Shown piece by piece: positions 9,880 through 22,760 of a DNA stretch of 64,000 nt. The translations under genes were made by a program, and so were the position numbers. The notes beneath the pieces are model-generated. The model saw only the letters and a list, made by a program, of their open reading frames with translations, was not told where the DNA came from and ran no database searches. The stretch covers positions 799,491 through 863,490 of the forward strand of contig VXBA01001252.1 in the NCBI GenBank assembly GCA_013399895.1, in the 5' to 3' direction. This DNA comes from Serilophus lunatus (taxonomy: Eukaryota > Chordata > Aves > Passeriformes > Eurylaimidae). How positions within the stretch are numbered: the first letter of the stretch is position 1; each line of letters opens with the position of its first letter.

Positions 9880-10215
9880 CGGGGATGAGAATGGGGACGA
9901 GGATGGATCCTGCTTCGGTGCCCCGCGGGCAAGCGAGGTGCGGGGCCGTCCGCCCCGCATTTATTGCTTTATCAGAGTGATAGGTCAGGAAATATTCCAC
10001 GGAGGGGGAAGGGAGCGAGACGGAGAGAGACGCAAAAATTTAAGAGGAAAAAGTGGTATAGCCAACCAACCAAAAAAACCTCTTGTGCGAAGTTAATTCG
10101 GGAGGATGGCGGCGAAGCAGGCGCCCGGTCAGGGCCAGCCCCGCCGGCTCCGCGGGCGCGCAGCCGCTCCGCGCAGGGAGGGAGCGGGTCCGCGTCCCCG
10201 CGGAGGGAGTGCGGG
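9880..10215. promoter_or_regulatory. CpG island 6
   Basis: CpG-rich block with GC-dense ends (9920-9960 and 10100-10210) and a lower-GC centre. It is the last of the island cluster and borders the gene desert. An ATGCAAA octamer-like site lies just after it at about 10227-10233. Confidence 0.5.
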
Positions 10216-10351
10216 AGAGCAGGAGTATGCAAAAGAGCCCCGACTAAATCATGCAGCAAGAACGACAAACCGTCTGGAAAATGGACCCATGGAGCAGCAA
10301 GAATGTACTTTTTTATCTTTGACAACTTGTGTCCTAAAGAAACTATCTTGA
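10106..10351 (+). other. Small open frame with a good start context (doubtful)
   Basis: An 81-codon frame begins MAAKQAPG in the context GGAGGATGGCGG, which matches the vertebrate start consensus well. The first half is arginine, proline and glycine rich like the island around it. The second half (RTTNRLENGPMEQQEC) lies in normal-composition DNA. I recognise no family. It could be an upstream or small ORF in a transcript starting in CpG island 6, or chance. Confidence 0.12.
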
Positions 10352-10879
10352 AGATAATTGAAATGATTACAATTCATTGCTGCCTTACTTTGAGTAGGAA
10401 GAGTCAAATAATGAAATCTTAGTAATACAGAAAAAAATTGATTTACATTACACCACTGCTCGAGGTTTCCCTTTTTCTCTTCCCCCCTTTTTTATGCCTA
10501 GCTTCCCCTAGAAAATTTGTGCTTACACATAATTCTGCACTTTGTTGTGTTATTCATATTTTCGGGGTGATTTCCCATCTTGTCTCGCTATTCCTCCTTT
10601 AGAAATGGTCTCTGAAATTTCCACATGCGGGGTGAGGGGAATCTTCTGGAAGGAGAGTACCCCGAGTGACAAGGAGGGAACTCCAGACTAAGTCCAGCAA
10701 GGCCGGGGAAGCTGCTGCAGCCTGGGAAGAGATTTTAGCTAAACACCCCCTCCCACAACTGCCTCCGGTGGTCAGCAAGGGCTGGGCAGGCAAGGCTCCC
10801 CCCCATTAGGGTCTGTCCCAGCCAGAGCAAAAGTGACAATTCATTTTTGGAAGCTGTTGTGGGACTCAGTTCCTGTGGG
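10352..10879. other. No gene seen
   Basis: Mixed-composition sequence without a supportable feature. Confidence 0.3.
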
Positions 10880-10978
10880 TTGTTATTATTATTACTACTG
10901 CTACTATTATTACTATTATTATTACTATAGCAATTTCAATATCACTATTACTGTTATTATTACTATTTATTACTATTT
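10880..10978. repeat. Imperfect TTA/CTA trinucleotide repeat
   Basis: About 100 bases of alternating TTA, CTA and TAT units with point interruptions, looking like an aged microsatellite. Confidence 0.85.
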
Positions 10979-11259
10979 TCGCCAGAGAAATATTTCCCAG
11001 TTGCTGTAGGGTGTCCCTAGTGATATGGAGGGTTTGGCTGAGGTGGTTTTTGTCAGAGCTTTGGGCTGGGGGAGGGGAGCAGTGCTCACCCACCCAGGGA
11101 AATGTGATGGAGCCAGGGCGATCCTGTGCCCCAGGGTCCCCCCCCAGTTCCTCCTGGCTCTCCCCGGTTGTGGTGCTGCCCGGGATGCCTGAGCCCCTTT
11201 TCAGCCTCTCACCTCGCAGATTGTGTGGGAGGCAGCCTGCCTTTTAATCCAAGTCAGAA
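10979..11259. other. No gene seen
   Basis: GC-moderate sequence without an identifiable element. Confidence 0.3.
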
Positions 11260-11780
11260 ATGGACCAGGATACATCTTCAATGTAACTAACTGTTTCTAA
11301 AAAAAAGACCATCTGGTAATTGTCTTCCTTTAGATCTTCCCTTAATTATGCTTTTAATTAAAGATGGTTCAAGGCATTGGACCACATGAAGGGCAGTAAT
11401 TACAAATTACATTACAAACCCAACAGATGTAGCTCTATCTGCTGGGAAAAAGGTACTGGAATAAAATTTGACTAAACTTTAGGATAAATTAATCCGCTGC
11501 CTTGAGAACAGAAGCACATTTTTTATTATGCAGACTCTAGCCAGGATTTAAGTTCTCTGTCATGATTGTTTTCATATTTCTTTGACATCTATTGATTTGG
11601 AGGCAGCTGCAAGGCTTTGTCACAAGAGAGAAGAGCAGTCACAATATATTAGCTTGATGGCATAACTCGAATATGAGTAGGAAGGATAGAAACATGACAG
11701 GGAGCCACGTGACTGAGTGATGGGTCTCCAACAAAATAAAGAAATTAATTTTTAATAAAAAGCTTTAAAAATACCACAGC
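11260..11780. promoter_or_regulatory. Candidate conserved noncoding block
   Basis: AT-rich with closely packed motifs: CCATCTGG and CAGATG E-box types, TTAATTA and AATTAAAG homeodomain types, GTAATTACAAATTACATTAC, TCACAATATATTAG and GGCAGCTGC. The style resembles the blocks in the first 10 kb and suggests a distal enhancer. This is inference from motif density only. Confidence 0.3.
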
Positions 11781-13789
11781 CAGTGCAACAGCAAGGGGAA
11801 CGACAGAACTCGTTAATTATCGAGAGTTGGAGCCTCTGAAATTTATCCCTGAAGACTATGAGGGGACAGGCTTTTAATTCCCACTTAGGACTTGTGCATT
11901 GAACAGAAGTCACAAGAATCAAAGCCCCTGTGCTGGACGCTCTTGGCTGCAGCCCACCCTGCCCTGGCAGCCAGGCCTGGCCTGGGGTTGCCAGGGCACC
12001 CGGGCACTGCGGCAGGGCTCCCCTTCCCCGACAGGCGCTGGGAATGAGCATCACATTTTGCTCATGATCTGCTCAGAGGCAAAACTCCGAAACCCCAAGT
12101 GGAGTTTATGCAAAGCCCTCTCGGTTAGCGGATGCAAAGCAATGCAGACCCGAGAGCCTCTATAATGAGGGAAGGCAGTACAGGCTCAAAGATTTCCAGA
12201 GGGAATATCGCCCCGCTAATCTGTGGTCACTGATGGCTCCGGATAAGCTACTTGTGATGCATATTGCAGGGCTGCGGGAACACAGGCGTATGAACTCTTT
12301 TAAAATGACCTGGTTTGCAGGGGCTGGCTGGCACATCGGGAGGACTTCAAGAGACTATGGGCGTAAGGTTTTACAAAACCTAGTTCTGGTTCAGTGGATA
12401 AAGACATCATTGATGATCAAGGGGCTGTTTTTAAGTTTACCTCCCGTTCAAAGAACGCACCTCTCTTGTATTTTGCCAAAACTCTGTGCTAAAGGTGTAA
12501 GTGGGAGCTCAAAGTATTTGAGCAGGTTGGGGCAAGGTAACAGAATTTCCCTGTCTGAGGGGAGGCTGTTTGTTAAAAGCCGTCATTGAAGTCAAGCTGG
12601 AGAGCGGGGACAGTGAAGATTCACATGTCAGACGCTCCATCAGACCATTAAAAAGAAATTAAGTTGGGACATTCTGTCTTCCCCTCTCTCAACTCCACCT
12701 CTGTGGGAAAAGTACAACAAAAATCCAGCCAGCGCCCCAATGTGGGGGGTGTCTCCCCTTCAAGCCACAACAGAGTCTGAGATGCCTTCAACGTCTCTTG
12801 AAGGTGAAATTGGACACAGGACGTCTTGGGTGTGAGACTGCTCAGAGTTCCCCCTGTAAGTGCTTGCACCTGTACCCCGAGAACTTGCTGACCATGGGAG
12901 CAGTGGGTGGACACTCCGAGTGCGTGGAATGAATGCACGTGGTGTTCTATCATGTCTCTGGCTTCCCTCTCACATACACAGACACGAGAAGTGGTGTTCT
13001 CCCTCTCCTGTCTGGGCCTTGATTTCCAGTGTATCTCTGCTTAGATGGGCATGACAGGACCCGGCCCTGCTGCCTTCAGACCCTGAAGATGCCGCAGCAC
13101 AAACCAAAGCCAGATTAATGCACACACACATCCCTCGCACCCGACCTCAGCTGTACATTGACACTTTCACACACCCTCTGTTAATAGTGTCACATTTTTT
13201 CCCTTCTGAGGAGTGCTAGGCCCTGTGAATGTCTAACCCATTTTCTTACCAGTTTCCAGATTTCATCCTGCGTGTAGTGGAGGAACATAAGCAGATTCTC
13301 TTGGCTTCTTGTGGCCCTCGTGTCAGGAAAGTGGTTATTTGGACAGACCCTTTGAATGCCCCTTAATTAGTTGACTCGGACCTTCCAGTAATGCTGTGAT
13401 TTGTGATTGCCCAGTGTCAGTACATACGGTCACACAAGGCAACATGCAACACATTACAGTTCCTAGAGTCCCATTTCATTTCAAGATGAACAAACGTATC
13501 AGTCCTCTATTTGTTCATGTTAGCCCTGCATTTTGCCATCATTTCCCATTTTCTAAAAGTGACCCTGATGAGAAAATTCCATTATTAGACAAACAGAATA
13601 ATTTCTGGTTTAAAAATGATGTTACTGCTAAAATAACATATGTTATCCAGGAAAAACCTGCATATGTATCGTAATTATAGATAATCCTGAAAAGCGTATA
13701 TTGCTTATTTATACAGAACTTTTTGTACATATTTGCATATCAACAAACAAGAACTCCTGCCCCAGATTGCAATAGTGCTTTTAGAGCAG
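11781..13789. other. Gene-desert sequence, no gene seen
   Basis: Non-repetitive sequence with no coding exon recognised. A short (CA)n lies at about 13119-13128. Open frames, including 12233-12589 plus, lack any domain. Confidence 0.4.
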
Positions 13790-13935
13790 ATAAAACATAG
13801 TTTATTTATTAAAATATATTTATATATTTATATATTGTATTTATATGTATATCTTTATTTTATGTTTATGTTCTATATTTATATTATACTTGGGATACAA
13901 ATATATTTAAATAAACACATATCTAGAATATGTTT
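13790..13935. repeat. AT-rich low-complexity tract
   Basis: Sequence made mostly of TTTATAT/ATATTTA units with a few interruptions, looking like a decayed AT satellite or microsatellite. Confidence 0.75.
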
Positions 13936-15584
13936 ATAATCTGTACAGAATAAATAGAGTGTAGATTTTTATAATACTTAATTTCTTTGTGATTTGATTG
14001 CTCTGCCTATGGCCCCATGTGTCACCATTCAGAAAGGATGCAACATGTTACCAGACAAATGTTTCTTTGTGAAATATGTGAAAGACTACAGATGTTTAAC
14101 TGAACTGCTGGGTAAATCTCAGAGCCTTTTTAGTGACGTGGTCTGCACTTGTTTACATAGCAAGTAAGCAAGTGAAGCGTGCTTTTCTCTGAATTGCAAA
14201 GTTAAAGCCACATATACAGCTCTGGCTTTCACAGTTCTGATCCAAAGCTCACTGATGTGACGGACAAATTCCCAAGTCCACGTGATATGGTCACTAGGCT
14301 GAAATCACAGCTCATACAGTGCATGATGGCGTTTATGTCAATAACTGAATATACCACAGTTTTTGTTTCTGTTCTTCTTTTGTGATCTATACTAAACAAT
14401 TTTTTCCCTATTGTAGTCTAAAATTGACCTTTTTCTTGAAAAATGAGAGTCCTTATATCGTGTGGACACTGTAGAGTCTTATGAATGAGTTACATGTTTT
14501 TTGGGTTTCTGCCCGGTGTGTTGGGTAGGGATTGAAAGCAGAGCCTGTGTCTTTAACAGCACATCTTGGAGCCGTGATCATTATTCACGTGTGGATTTAT
14601 TTAAGACAGTAATGATAGTGCATAAACTAGCTGTTTCAGAGGTGTGGAGTAGATGCAATAATGTTTTTTGGCGCAGAAGAGCCTATTCCTTGGAGTCTCT
14701 CTGAGCTGATGTTGTGTGTGGAGGGTCATGAGTTGGGAATGTCTGCATGATTCACAGCAGCAAAGCCCAGCTCTGCAGGTCAGTCTAAGTGACCAGAAAA
14801 TCCTTCTGTAAGGCTGCAGAAGGATGCATTTTGTGAAGCCATGGTTTTAAAATGTGTATAGATGGAATATTATAATTTCTCTCCAGTTTTAAAGGCAGGT
14901 TGTCTCGATTACATATTGTCTTAGCAAACAAAGGGCGAGAAAATGTTATTTCCAAGCAGAACAGAAGCAAATTTAACACTTCCAAAAAGAACTGACAATT
15001 ACTTTCCTAGGCATAGCAATGTCACGTTTTTAAGGTGTAATATTTTGTAGTTCACTCTCTATTAGATGTCTATATTAGTCATTGTATTCAGGGTATAGCT
15101 TGTTTAGAGGTAACAAATTCATCTGTGGTGGGTCAGATACTGAAAGCTTTACTTGGAGACTGGAAAACTGTCCATTCTGCACCTCTGCCAGCATGTTATT
15201 TCCAGTTAGGTTTGGCTATAGCTGAAAATTTGGGTAAAAAAGAATATATACTCATATATTCATCTTACAATAAGTGGAGGAAGCTTGAAGGTTCTGTGGC
15301 ATTTGAAATGACAGAAATAGCCCCTGACAACAATATCCAGGGTATTTGTGGAATTGCCAGTAATTCCAGGATATATCTATTTCATGGCTTTTCCATGAAA
15401 TACCTCCCTTGTCTGCATGTGCACTAAATCTTACAGATTAGCTGAAATCTGAACATTTCTTCATACTTTTGAACCATTTTTTCTTCCTTTGCCATTGAGC
15501 TGCAAACCTTTGCTTGCAAACATTTGCACTGCATTGAAATGCAGTTTTATAAAACATTGCATAAGTGTGTACCTTTGGAGGACT

Positions 15585-15587
<3 letters not shown>
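13936..15587. other. No gene seen
   Basis: AT-leaning unique sequence. A perfect ten-base inverted repeat with a five-base loop (15378-15387 and 15393-15402, TATTTCATGG arms) is the only structure noted. No exon is supported. Confidence 0.4.

Positions 15588-15623
<36 letters not shown>
15588..15623. repeat. (TG)18 dinucleotide microsatellite
   Basis: Thirty-six uninterrupted bases of TG. Frames across it that read as Cys-Val or Thr-His repeats are artefacts. Confidence 0.97.
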
Positions 15624-15624
<1 letters not shown>

Positions 15625-17397
15625 ACCCTTTCACACACCTACAGACATGTCCCCTCAATTTTCTGGGTCTCTCAGAAAGAGAAAATGTCTCTTTTTTTTA
15701 CAAGGACACATTTATCTGTTTATAACCTGCTTTAGGGCTAGTATGTCAAAGGGATAACACACACATGTAAATTCCAGATGAAGATAGATCAGGACAGGAA
15801 TTTTTTCTGTATGTCCATTCTTACAAACAAGATTTACTGATTGGCATTGAGAGCCAAATGTTTCCTTCAGATCCCCAGGTCACCAAGCCCCACCAGGAAT
15901 GGTAGCTATGCTTGTACCATACAAGTGGATTGCAAAACAAGGCAAATTTGGGACAAAACAGGAAAGCTGGCAAATACTGACACTGTTCTCCTTTTCTTGT
16001 CTTAGGGGAGAAAAAAAAAAAGATGTCTGCAATTGTTTGGCTGCTAATTGATGATGTGCACCACAGCTGGATTTGGAAGAACCCACACATGGACCTGAGT
16101 CTCCCCAGCTGAGCAGCAGCAGCAGAGCTCTCTCTGCTTACATTAACTTTTACATGCTTTCCCCAATGAAATCAGAAATCCAAAAGCAAACCTCAGCTCT
16201 CAGGGACAACATATAGATTTGTCACAGTACTTGGGGGACTGAGAATCTTAAAATCAATGACTGGGATTTAACTGATCCTTATCTGTAGATGTCTCATCTG
16301 CAATAGATATAGTATTGATAGGTTGCTTCATTTACTGAAGCGTTTCAGATCACCATGTGGGAAGGCACAGTGGAACAGTAATTGTATTTTCTGGTGTGAG
16401 AAATGCTTCTTAAGGAAGGCAAAGCCATGGCATTTGATGTGGCTGTAAATTGCTGCTACCTCCTGCCACTTGTCTGAGCATACATTTGATTATGATATCT
16501 CTGTGCTACATATGTTTTTGCAATAGCAACCATACATTGCTGATTCAAGCACTGGGATGGAGAGACAAGTACAGATACATCAATGTGTGTGTAGTCAGGG
16601 AGACAGACTTTCCTGGAGATGTACAATTCAAGTTTTTGATGCTGGTGCTTGACCACTCAATTCTCCAGGTACATATATTCAGTTAATACTAAATAGTGTG
16701 ATGTGAAAAATCCCATGAGTAGTCAAATCAGTGGGACTATTAGGATATAAAAAAAATTCAGGACTGTAATATTTTATGTGATGCTCCATGAGCTGCAGGA
16801 CTTAAGTAATAGTGGGAGTTTGGGGAGCGAAGGAGTTGTGGCCTGGATATGAATTTCTTTGAGATGTGATATTGTTAATTACAAAGATTTAGAGGATACA
16901 GAGCAGCAAGCAAATGCTACATGCATCAGAGATCCGTACTGAAATGTGATTAATACTAACCATGTCTGGCAGAAATGTGCATTATAGCTCAAAGCCAGAT
17001 TTACACCTAGATGTGCAAATCAGAGACTAAAGATGTGCAGGGGAAAGCTTAGTCTGTCTGAGGCCAATGGAAGTTTAGACATTGCCCTTCCCTTTCCCTG
17101 TCTGCTGCTCGATGTTTTACTGCAGATGTCATTTGCTCGATCCACAATCTGCAGGTAACAGGGAAGCGAGATGATTCAGATACTGCAGAGTTTGCACTTG
17201 TTTGTCCAGGTTTTCCAGACAATAGTGTGTTTTTCTAAGGGTTTTTTTCACGAAGTCCCTGCATCCCGCGTGATTTCTCTATGAGTCACATTTGGAATCC
17301 CCCTATTCAAACAAAAATCTCCCCTTTGCTGTCTGATTTTGACTAACAGCCGTAACATCCTCACATAGTTGTTTCAAGATCTGCTGTACTGTTAGTG
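15624..17397. other. No gene seen; a possible old repeat trace
   Basis: Unique sequence. At about 16709-16742 the string GAGTAGTCAAATCAGTGGGACTA-like resembles an old palindromic repeat family common in reptiles and birds (CAGTGGGACTA core), too short and diverged to classify. A similar GCCAATGGAAGTTT string lies near 17062. Confidence 0.25.
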
Positions 17398-17423
17398 CAC
17401 ACACACACACACACACACACACA
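17398..17423. repeat. (CA)13 dinucleotide microsatellite
   Basis: Twenty-six uninterrupted bases of CA. Confidence 0.95.
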
Positions 17424-19390
17424 GCCGGCATCTACGAATAAGTGCGTCCCAGGCTCTTAAACTCGTGAGGGTGCAGTGGAAGACCAGACATAACAGTAGG
17501 CTTTGAAATTCTTAGATAATAAGAAATTTACAGCAGCTTTATTGATTTCCCCCCCCCTGGTCTTCAGCCATAGGTTTAGTGATGTTTATTGCATGTAGCT
17601 GTATTCCTTGCATATTTGCAGGGGTAAATTAAGCATCTATGTTACATGCACATCTCTTGGAGCCTATGCCTGAAGCAAGATAAAAAAGGTTCTAAAATTA
17701 AAGGAGTGCTTAATTTTCCTTAAAAATAAAGCAGATACAAATATAGTGTGCTTTACAGTAAATAGGTACAACCAAATTCACAACTTTTAATACCACTCTG
17801 AATCAAACCAAACCACTGTAAAAAGCCATGCTAAAGGGAGAAACCATCAGTGAGGAAGAATAGATGTTAAGAGATAGCAAAGCGTAATGAAAGGAAACCC
17901 AATATTGACAGATTATGTAGAGCAGAAGGAGATGGGGTAGAAAAACGCAGTCAAACACGGACAGAAATATGCTGTTTAGCAGGAGAGGGCAGCTACAGAA
18001 GCAAGCTCCAATTTGCACGATTTGCCCTTCCCCTACAACATAAGGCAAGATCTCTGTAACGCCGAAAACTTTCCGGAGCCCCAAATTCTCGAGGGGAAAG
18101 GACTCTAAGAGAACGAATAGAGCCATCCATGAGCTCTAAGCCATGTACAGCCCACTTGCCTGCACTCCAGATTGGCACCTCTTCCCAGGTCTGCAGATCT
18201 GGCTCGATTTGTAAGTGCCGTCTCAGCCTGAGAGCGTGGAATGAAACCTGCGGCTGCCTCCGACAACTCAAGGGTGGCCCAGCCAGGCTTTAAGGCAACT
18301 TCTTTGTAATTTGTCCCCGAGACAGACAGTATTTGCTGGAGTGTGGTGATGGTCCTTGCAGGGGGCTTCTGAGGACCCTGCTCCTAAAAGTATTCTTGAC
18401 ATGCCTTTCCAAAGGATTTTGGTGGAGTTGTGAGCTTCCTCGCTGTACATGGGGTTAAGGGTCTACCTGGATATTTGCAGGCTCAGGGATCAGTATCTTA
18501 ATGTCACAGTAACATCCGTGAATGTAACTGATTTTTGTTTAAGAAAAACCTTTGTGTATCACATCTAATGAATATATGGTTATGGTAGCAAGAGAGCAAA
18601 GCAGCCCTTGCATTACAGAGCTTAGAAATAAATTTGACATGGTTAGGTTGGATACACTGTTTTGCAAATGACTTTTGTTGTGTGTTACATGAAACAATTT
18701 TATTTTACTGATATGAAATACTCCAAAGTAATAAAGTCTCTGAGTATCTGGCACTTCCTTAATACTAGTAATTTATGTTGATTGCATGCCCTCTGTATTT
18801 TACCACTATTCAGCCATCTATAAATCAATCACCTGAGGAAATTCCTTGAAAAAACTGCAGAAATGCATTTTTGAGCACAAATCTCTCACTCAGAAGAACG
18901 CTGAAGTTTTATTAAGTAGATTTTACCTCCAGGAATAAAACATTGCACGCACTCATTTTGCACATTTTTAATTATATTTTATTGCCCAGCAAAGCATATC
19001 CACAAACATTTTGAAGTATATCAAGGGTGGGTAATGTGGCAGAGCAGTTCTGTGCCTGTGTCTGAAAGAGTCACTGAAAACTGGACATGAAAAAGTTCCC
19101 ACATGGCAGCATAAGCCCGATGAATAATAACAGCAGTTTGTATTGGCTGCTTCAGTGCAGCTCAGATCTAGCAAAAAACATCTTCTAGCTTGTGCACAAA
19201 TGGTAGAAATACAGAAAAATATTGCACTGCTTTCTGAACATTAATGCCGTGGTCACAGTCGTTTTTGAAAGGCTCTTTGGCAATAGGTTCATAAAAAAAA
19301 AAAGCAGAGTTGAACAGCGCAGTTGTACTCTCCCGAGCACAAATTGAGGCACCAAATACCAGGAAAACACAACATTACACTCCAAGCATC
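17424..19390. other. No gene seen
   Basis: Unique sequence with a locally higher CpG piece at about 18000-18270. That piece is open on the minus strand in two frames (17803-18126, 17993-18271) without any domain I recognise. An old processed copy of a gene cannot be excluded. Confidence 0.3.
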
Positions 19391-19447
19391 GTTTGGGTTT
19401 TTTTTGGTTTTTTGTTTGTTTTGTTTTGTTTTATTTTGTTTTTTTTA
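19391..19447. repeat. T-rich (GTTTT)n tract
   Basis: Runs of T separated by single or paired G, with several GTTTT units in succession at about 19423-19441. It may be an A-tail remnant of a retrocopy in the opposite orientation, but no flanking retrocopy is evident. Confidence 0.8.
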
Positions 19448-21844
19448 ATCAAGGCAAGGTGATTGTAAATGCTTAGTGTCCAGGATCTGCTTGAAACATT
19501 TGTGCCTGATTTTCAGAGGCTTCGTGCCCCTGTCCTGGGATGGGAAGAGGCTCTGGATCAGGCTCTGAATGCATGTTCCTTCAAGCTGCTAAGCACTTAC
19601 AACTGTCACTTGTTATGAAAGCTTGACTTACAATATATAAAATATATTATATAAAAGAGTAATGGAGAAAAGGATGAGCCCAGATGCTACCACAAAATTG
19701 CAAGTGATCATGTATTTTCACTCATATCTGCAGAATATCAGCAAAATACGAGCTGCACAGTGCAAGAAAGGGACTCAGTCTTGGAAGGTCTTAGACTCAA
19801 AAATTATTTCCTTTGGAAACAAGATAACGTGCCCACATCTCCAGCTTTAGGAATAGTGAATACATAAACAAAATTCCCCACTAGTCTCTGCCCTGAAACC
19901 AGCTTCTTAACTTTAGGATTGCTTTTATTTAAGTTTCTTACACTTCAGCAAAATGCAGCAGAGCTTGACAAATTAATTTTGCAAGAGAAAGTCTGCTACA
20001 ACTTGTTTGCTTTCTGGGTTTGAAATGGGCATGCCATGGAAAACATTCCTAAAAGAAAAAAAATCTCTTATTCACTGTGGTAAAGTTAAATTTTACAGAG
20101 ACTGTGGCACACTGTGGTCTGCACTGGGAGATATTATCACTGGACAATTAACAGTATTGTTAAAAATCCTTGTGTACATTTCAGGGGCAGTTCAGTTACT
20201 TGAGTTTGCAGTTTGCCTTCTCGGGCAAAGAAAATGGCTCTATTTTGCAAATAAGTTTTTTTTTTTTTTAATGTAAACTTACAATTAGTATTTGAGTAAC
20301 AAGAAATTATTATTAGAAACTGATAACTTCTGTCAGGACCCTGAAGTTATAAGTATGCATTGAAATGGATAGCTGTTTAGTTTCCAATATCTTTGACTTC
20401 ACTAAATAGGTCAGATCAGCATCAGCAAATGCAGAGGTCATAAGAGGAGGTTAAAAATCTAAGCAAAAATACATAAAATGAGCAATCCCCAAATTCAGCA
20501 ACTCAAAGAACACAGAACACTTAAAACCCCTTCAAACTTGTTCTCAGGTAAGAAATGATATTTGCAGGTGGTCTGCGTATGATTTCTTTTAAAAAGCCAC
20601 TATTCAGAGGCAGCTGTTGGTGGCAGAGGCCAACTAAGGAGAAATAAGATTATATGTGAGTTCATCAGGATTCTGTCCTTATTTTGCATGGAGGTTATCT
20701 GCAGACAATGGGACAGCTCAGACAGGACACATACATGGGTCCTTCCCAGTCCCCATCCTGAGCCTCTTGAACAGCAGGAGCCCCCTCAACCATTCCCGGG
20801 AAAAGGTGCTTGGGGCTTGTTTCTGATTAAGGTCAACAAATGAAATGAAAGAGCTTCACAGAAAATAACTTACTGTGTTGGTGCTGCACAAAAATACCCC
20901 AGATATAGAATGTGCCTACTGTCAGAGGTTTAGGATTGTGGGGTCTGGGATGCAAGGTGTCTCTGGGAATGCACCCAGGCTGGGAGGGTGCAGAGTTCAC
21001 ACTCCAGCGTTGCAGGGACAGGGTGTGACTAGGGTAGGTGAGTTCCAAGTTGTGTCCTGGGTTGACATGTCCTAAGATGTGAACAGGGATGGCATGTGTT
21101 GTGATGTGGTTGAGAGCAGCGACTGCCCAGGGGCAGGGCTGGGGCCAGGAGGGGAAAAGAGCAATACCTGAGTCATGCCCGTGGGCATGGGGGTGCAGCC
21201 TGGGCACTACCCTTTCCATGGGAGTTCCTGGGTGCTGCAGGTCACCTCTGCAAGGTGACAACTGGGCAGGCAGAACCAGCCTTGGCTGCGTGGAGATTTC
21301 ACTGGACAGGGAACAAGAGGGTGGACCCAGGAATTAATATGCACAAGTAATTTGTAAAGAGACTTAGGCTATGAGTGTGCTGATTCAAAACTGCTGAGGG
21401 TCTCGAAGGGGGGAAATGGGCTCAGGTGAGCACTGGTCTGTGGACATGATGCTGCCTGGACTGGCCATGGTGGATACTGGCCTTGCAGCCGATCTTGCCT
21501 TCTCAAATCAGTGCCTTTTATAAAATTGCAGAAAAACTATAAATATAGCACATTAAGGGGTTTCTCTGTCTACTACTTTTAGGGATTTCCTTTCCAGTCA
21601 GATGGAATGGAAGGACATATTTGAAGGAAAACTGAGCTGCACACAGAAAAGCCTGACCCTGGCGGCAAGTACCACCTGCATCCAGAAAGCCTGTCAGAGC
21701 CAGGGGTGCTGGCAGTTTGAGAAGAGTTTGGCATTTGTTCTGGAGTGCTACCCAGTGCTGGGACATCCTGTTGCTTCACAGGCAATTTCCTCAAACTTTC
21801 ACCTTCCTGTACTAGAGGGAGAGGAGGCGTGGGACATAGCTGAC
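19448..21844. other. No gene seen
   Basis: AT-rich at 19448-20680 with a T-run at 20258-20270, then a GC-richer GT/GGG-skewed segment at 20930-21340. No exon or repeat family is recognised. Confidence 0.35.
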
Positions 21845-21880
21845 ATGGGATGCTGATATGGGATGTTGATATGGGAGCTG
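21845..21880. repeat. 13-base tandem repeat, about 2.8 units
   Basis: Units ATGGGATGCTGAT, ATGGGATGTTGAT and a partial ATGGGAGCTG follow one another directly. Confidence 0.75.
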
Positions 21881-22229
21881 GGATGCGTCCTGCTCATGTA
21901 CTGCCACACACTGAGACTGGCCATCCCTCCTTGGGGCTGGAGGAAATCTTAGGGAGGATGCCTCAAACTGAGACTGACCCTGCACTACAACCCTGCAATG
22001 TCGCCGCTCCAAATATGCACCGCGGGCTGGGTGCCGGCAGCAGTGAGCCCTTGCTGGGGCCTGGCTGTGCCTGATCCTCTGCTGTGAGTCTGGTTTTGGT
22101 GTCACTGTGGCAGGAGACAGCGTGAGTCCAGGACGCCCAGGCTGTCACCTTGCTTCACTCTCGCTGCCGCCTGCCAAGCGAGTGGCACAGGGGAGCCAGC
22201 GGATAATGTGCTGCATTGTGCTCTCCCAG
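21881..22229. other. No gene seen
   Basis: GC-moderate unique sequence without supportable features. Confidence 0.3.
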
Positions 22230-22760
22230 CACCTTTTTCCCTTTCCACAATCTAGTCATTGTACTTGTTTTATTGCTATTAAACCTCAGATGAACATCAA
22301 AGGGAAAGAAGTTCATCAAAACAGGAGCGAAACAAAAGGCTTTTAAAGGGCGATTATTGTGCACCAAGCAATGCTGTTCAAAGGCAGAAAAGTTCACGTT
22401 AAATATAGACAGCCTCCCTGGCACTGCTTTAATGGGAGAGCACCCGGTAGCTCCCAGTGCCGTCCTGCAGCTGTACTTGTTGCTGGAGCTGTTACAGCAC
22501 ATCCCTCTCCATTTTCAAGGCACTGTCATGTGTGGGTGCTGGAGCTGGCCAAGGCCACTGGTGTGCAGGGAACAGCCAGCAACAGCCTGGGAAAGCACAT
22601 GCTTTATTCATAGAAGCGAGCGGCATTTTCTACTCAAAATATAAATAGTGAATGTTGTTTTCTAATGAAGCACTCTCTAATGACAGCTGGGAGACTTTGC
22701 TTTTCCCCAAGACTAAACGCTGGGAACTCAAATAACCAGGAATAGTTTTGCAATTCACAA
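22230..22760. promoter_or_regulatory. Possible conserved noncoding block
   Basis: AT-balanced sequence with motif-dense pieces at 22230-22440 (TTTTATTGCTATTAAACC, GGGCGATTATTGTGC) and 22620-22700 (CTAATGAAG, CTCTAATGACAGCTGGG; the latter repeats the TGACAGCTG combination seen at 2257-2265). The shared composite site is the main reason for the call. Confidence 0.25.

Noticed and set aside
15438..15757. Frames reading Thr-His or Cys-Val repeats
   Set aside because: They translate the (TG)n microsatellite.
20833..21337. GC-richer G-skewed segment considered as a possible LTR or minisatellite
   Set aside because: No TG...CA ends, target duplication or periodicity could be found by eye.
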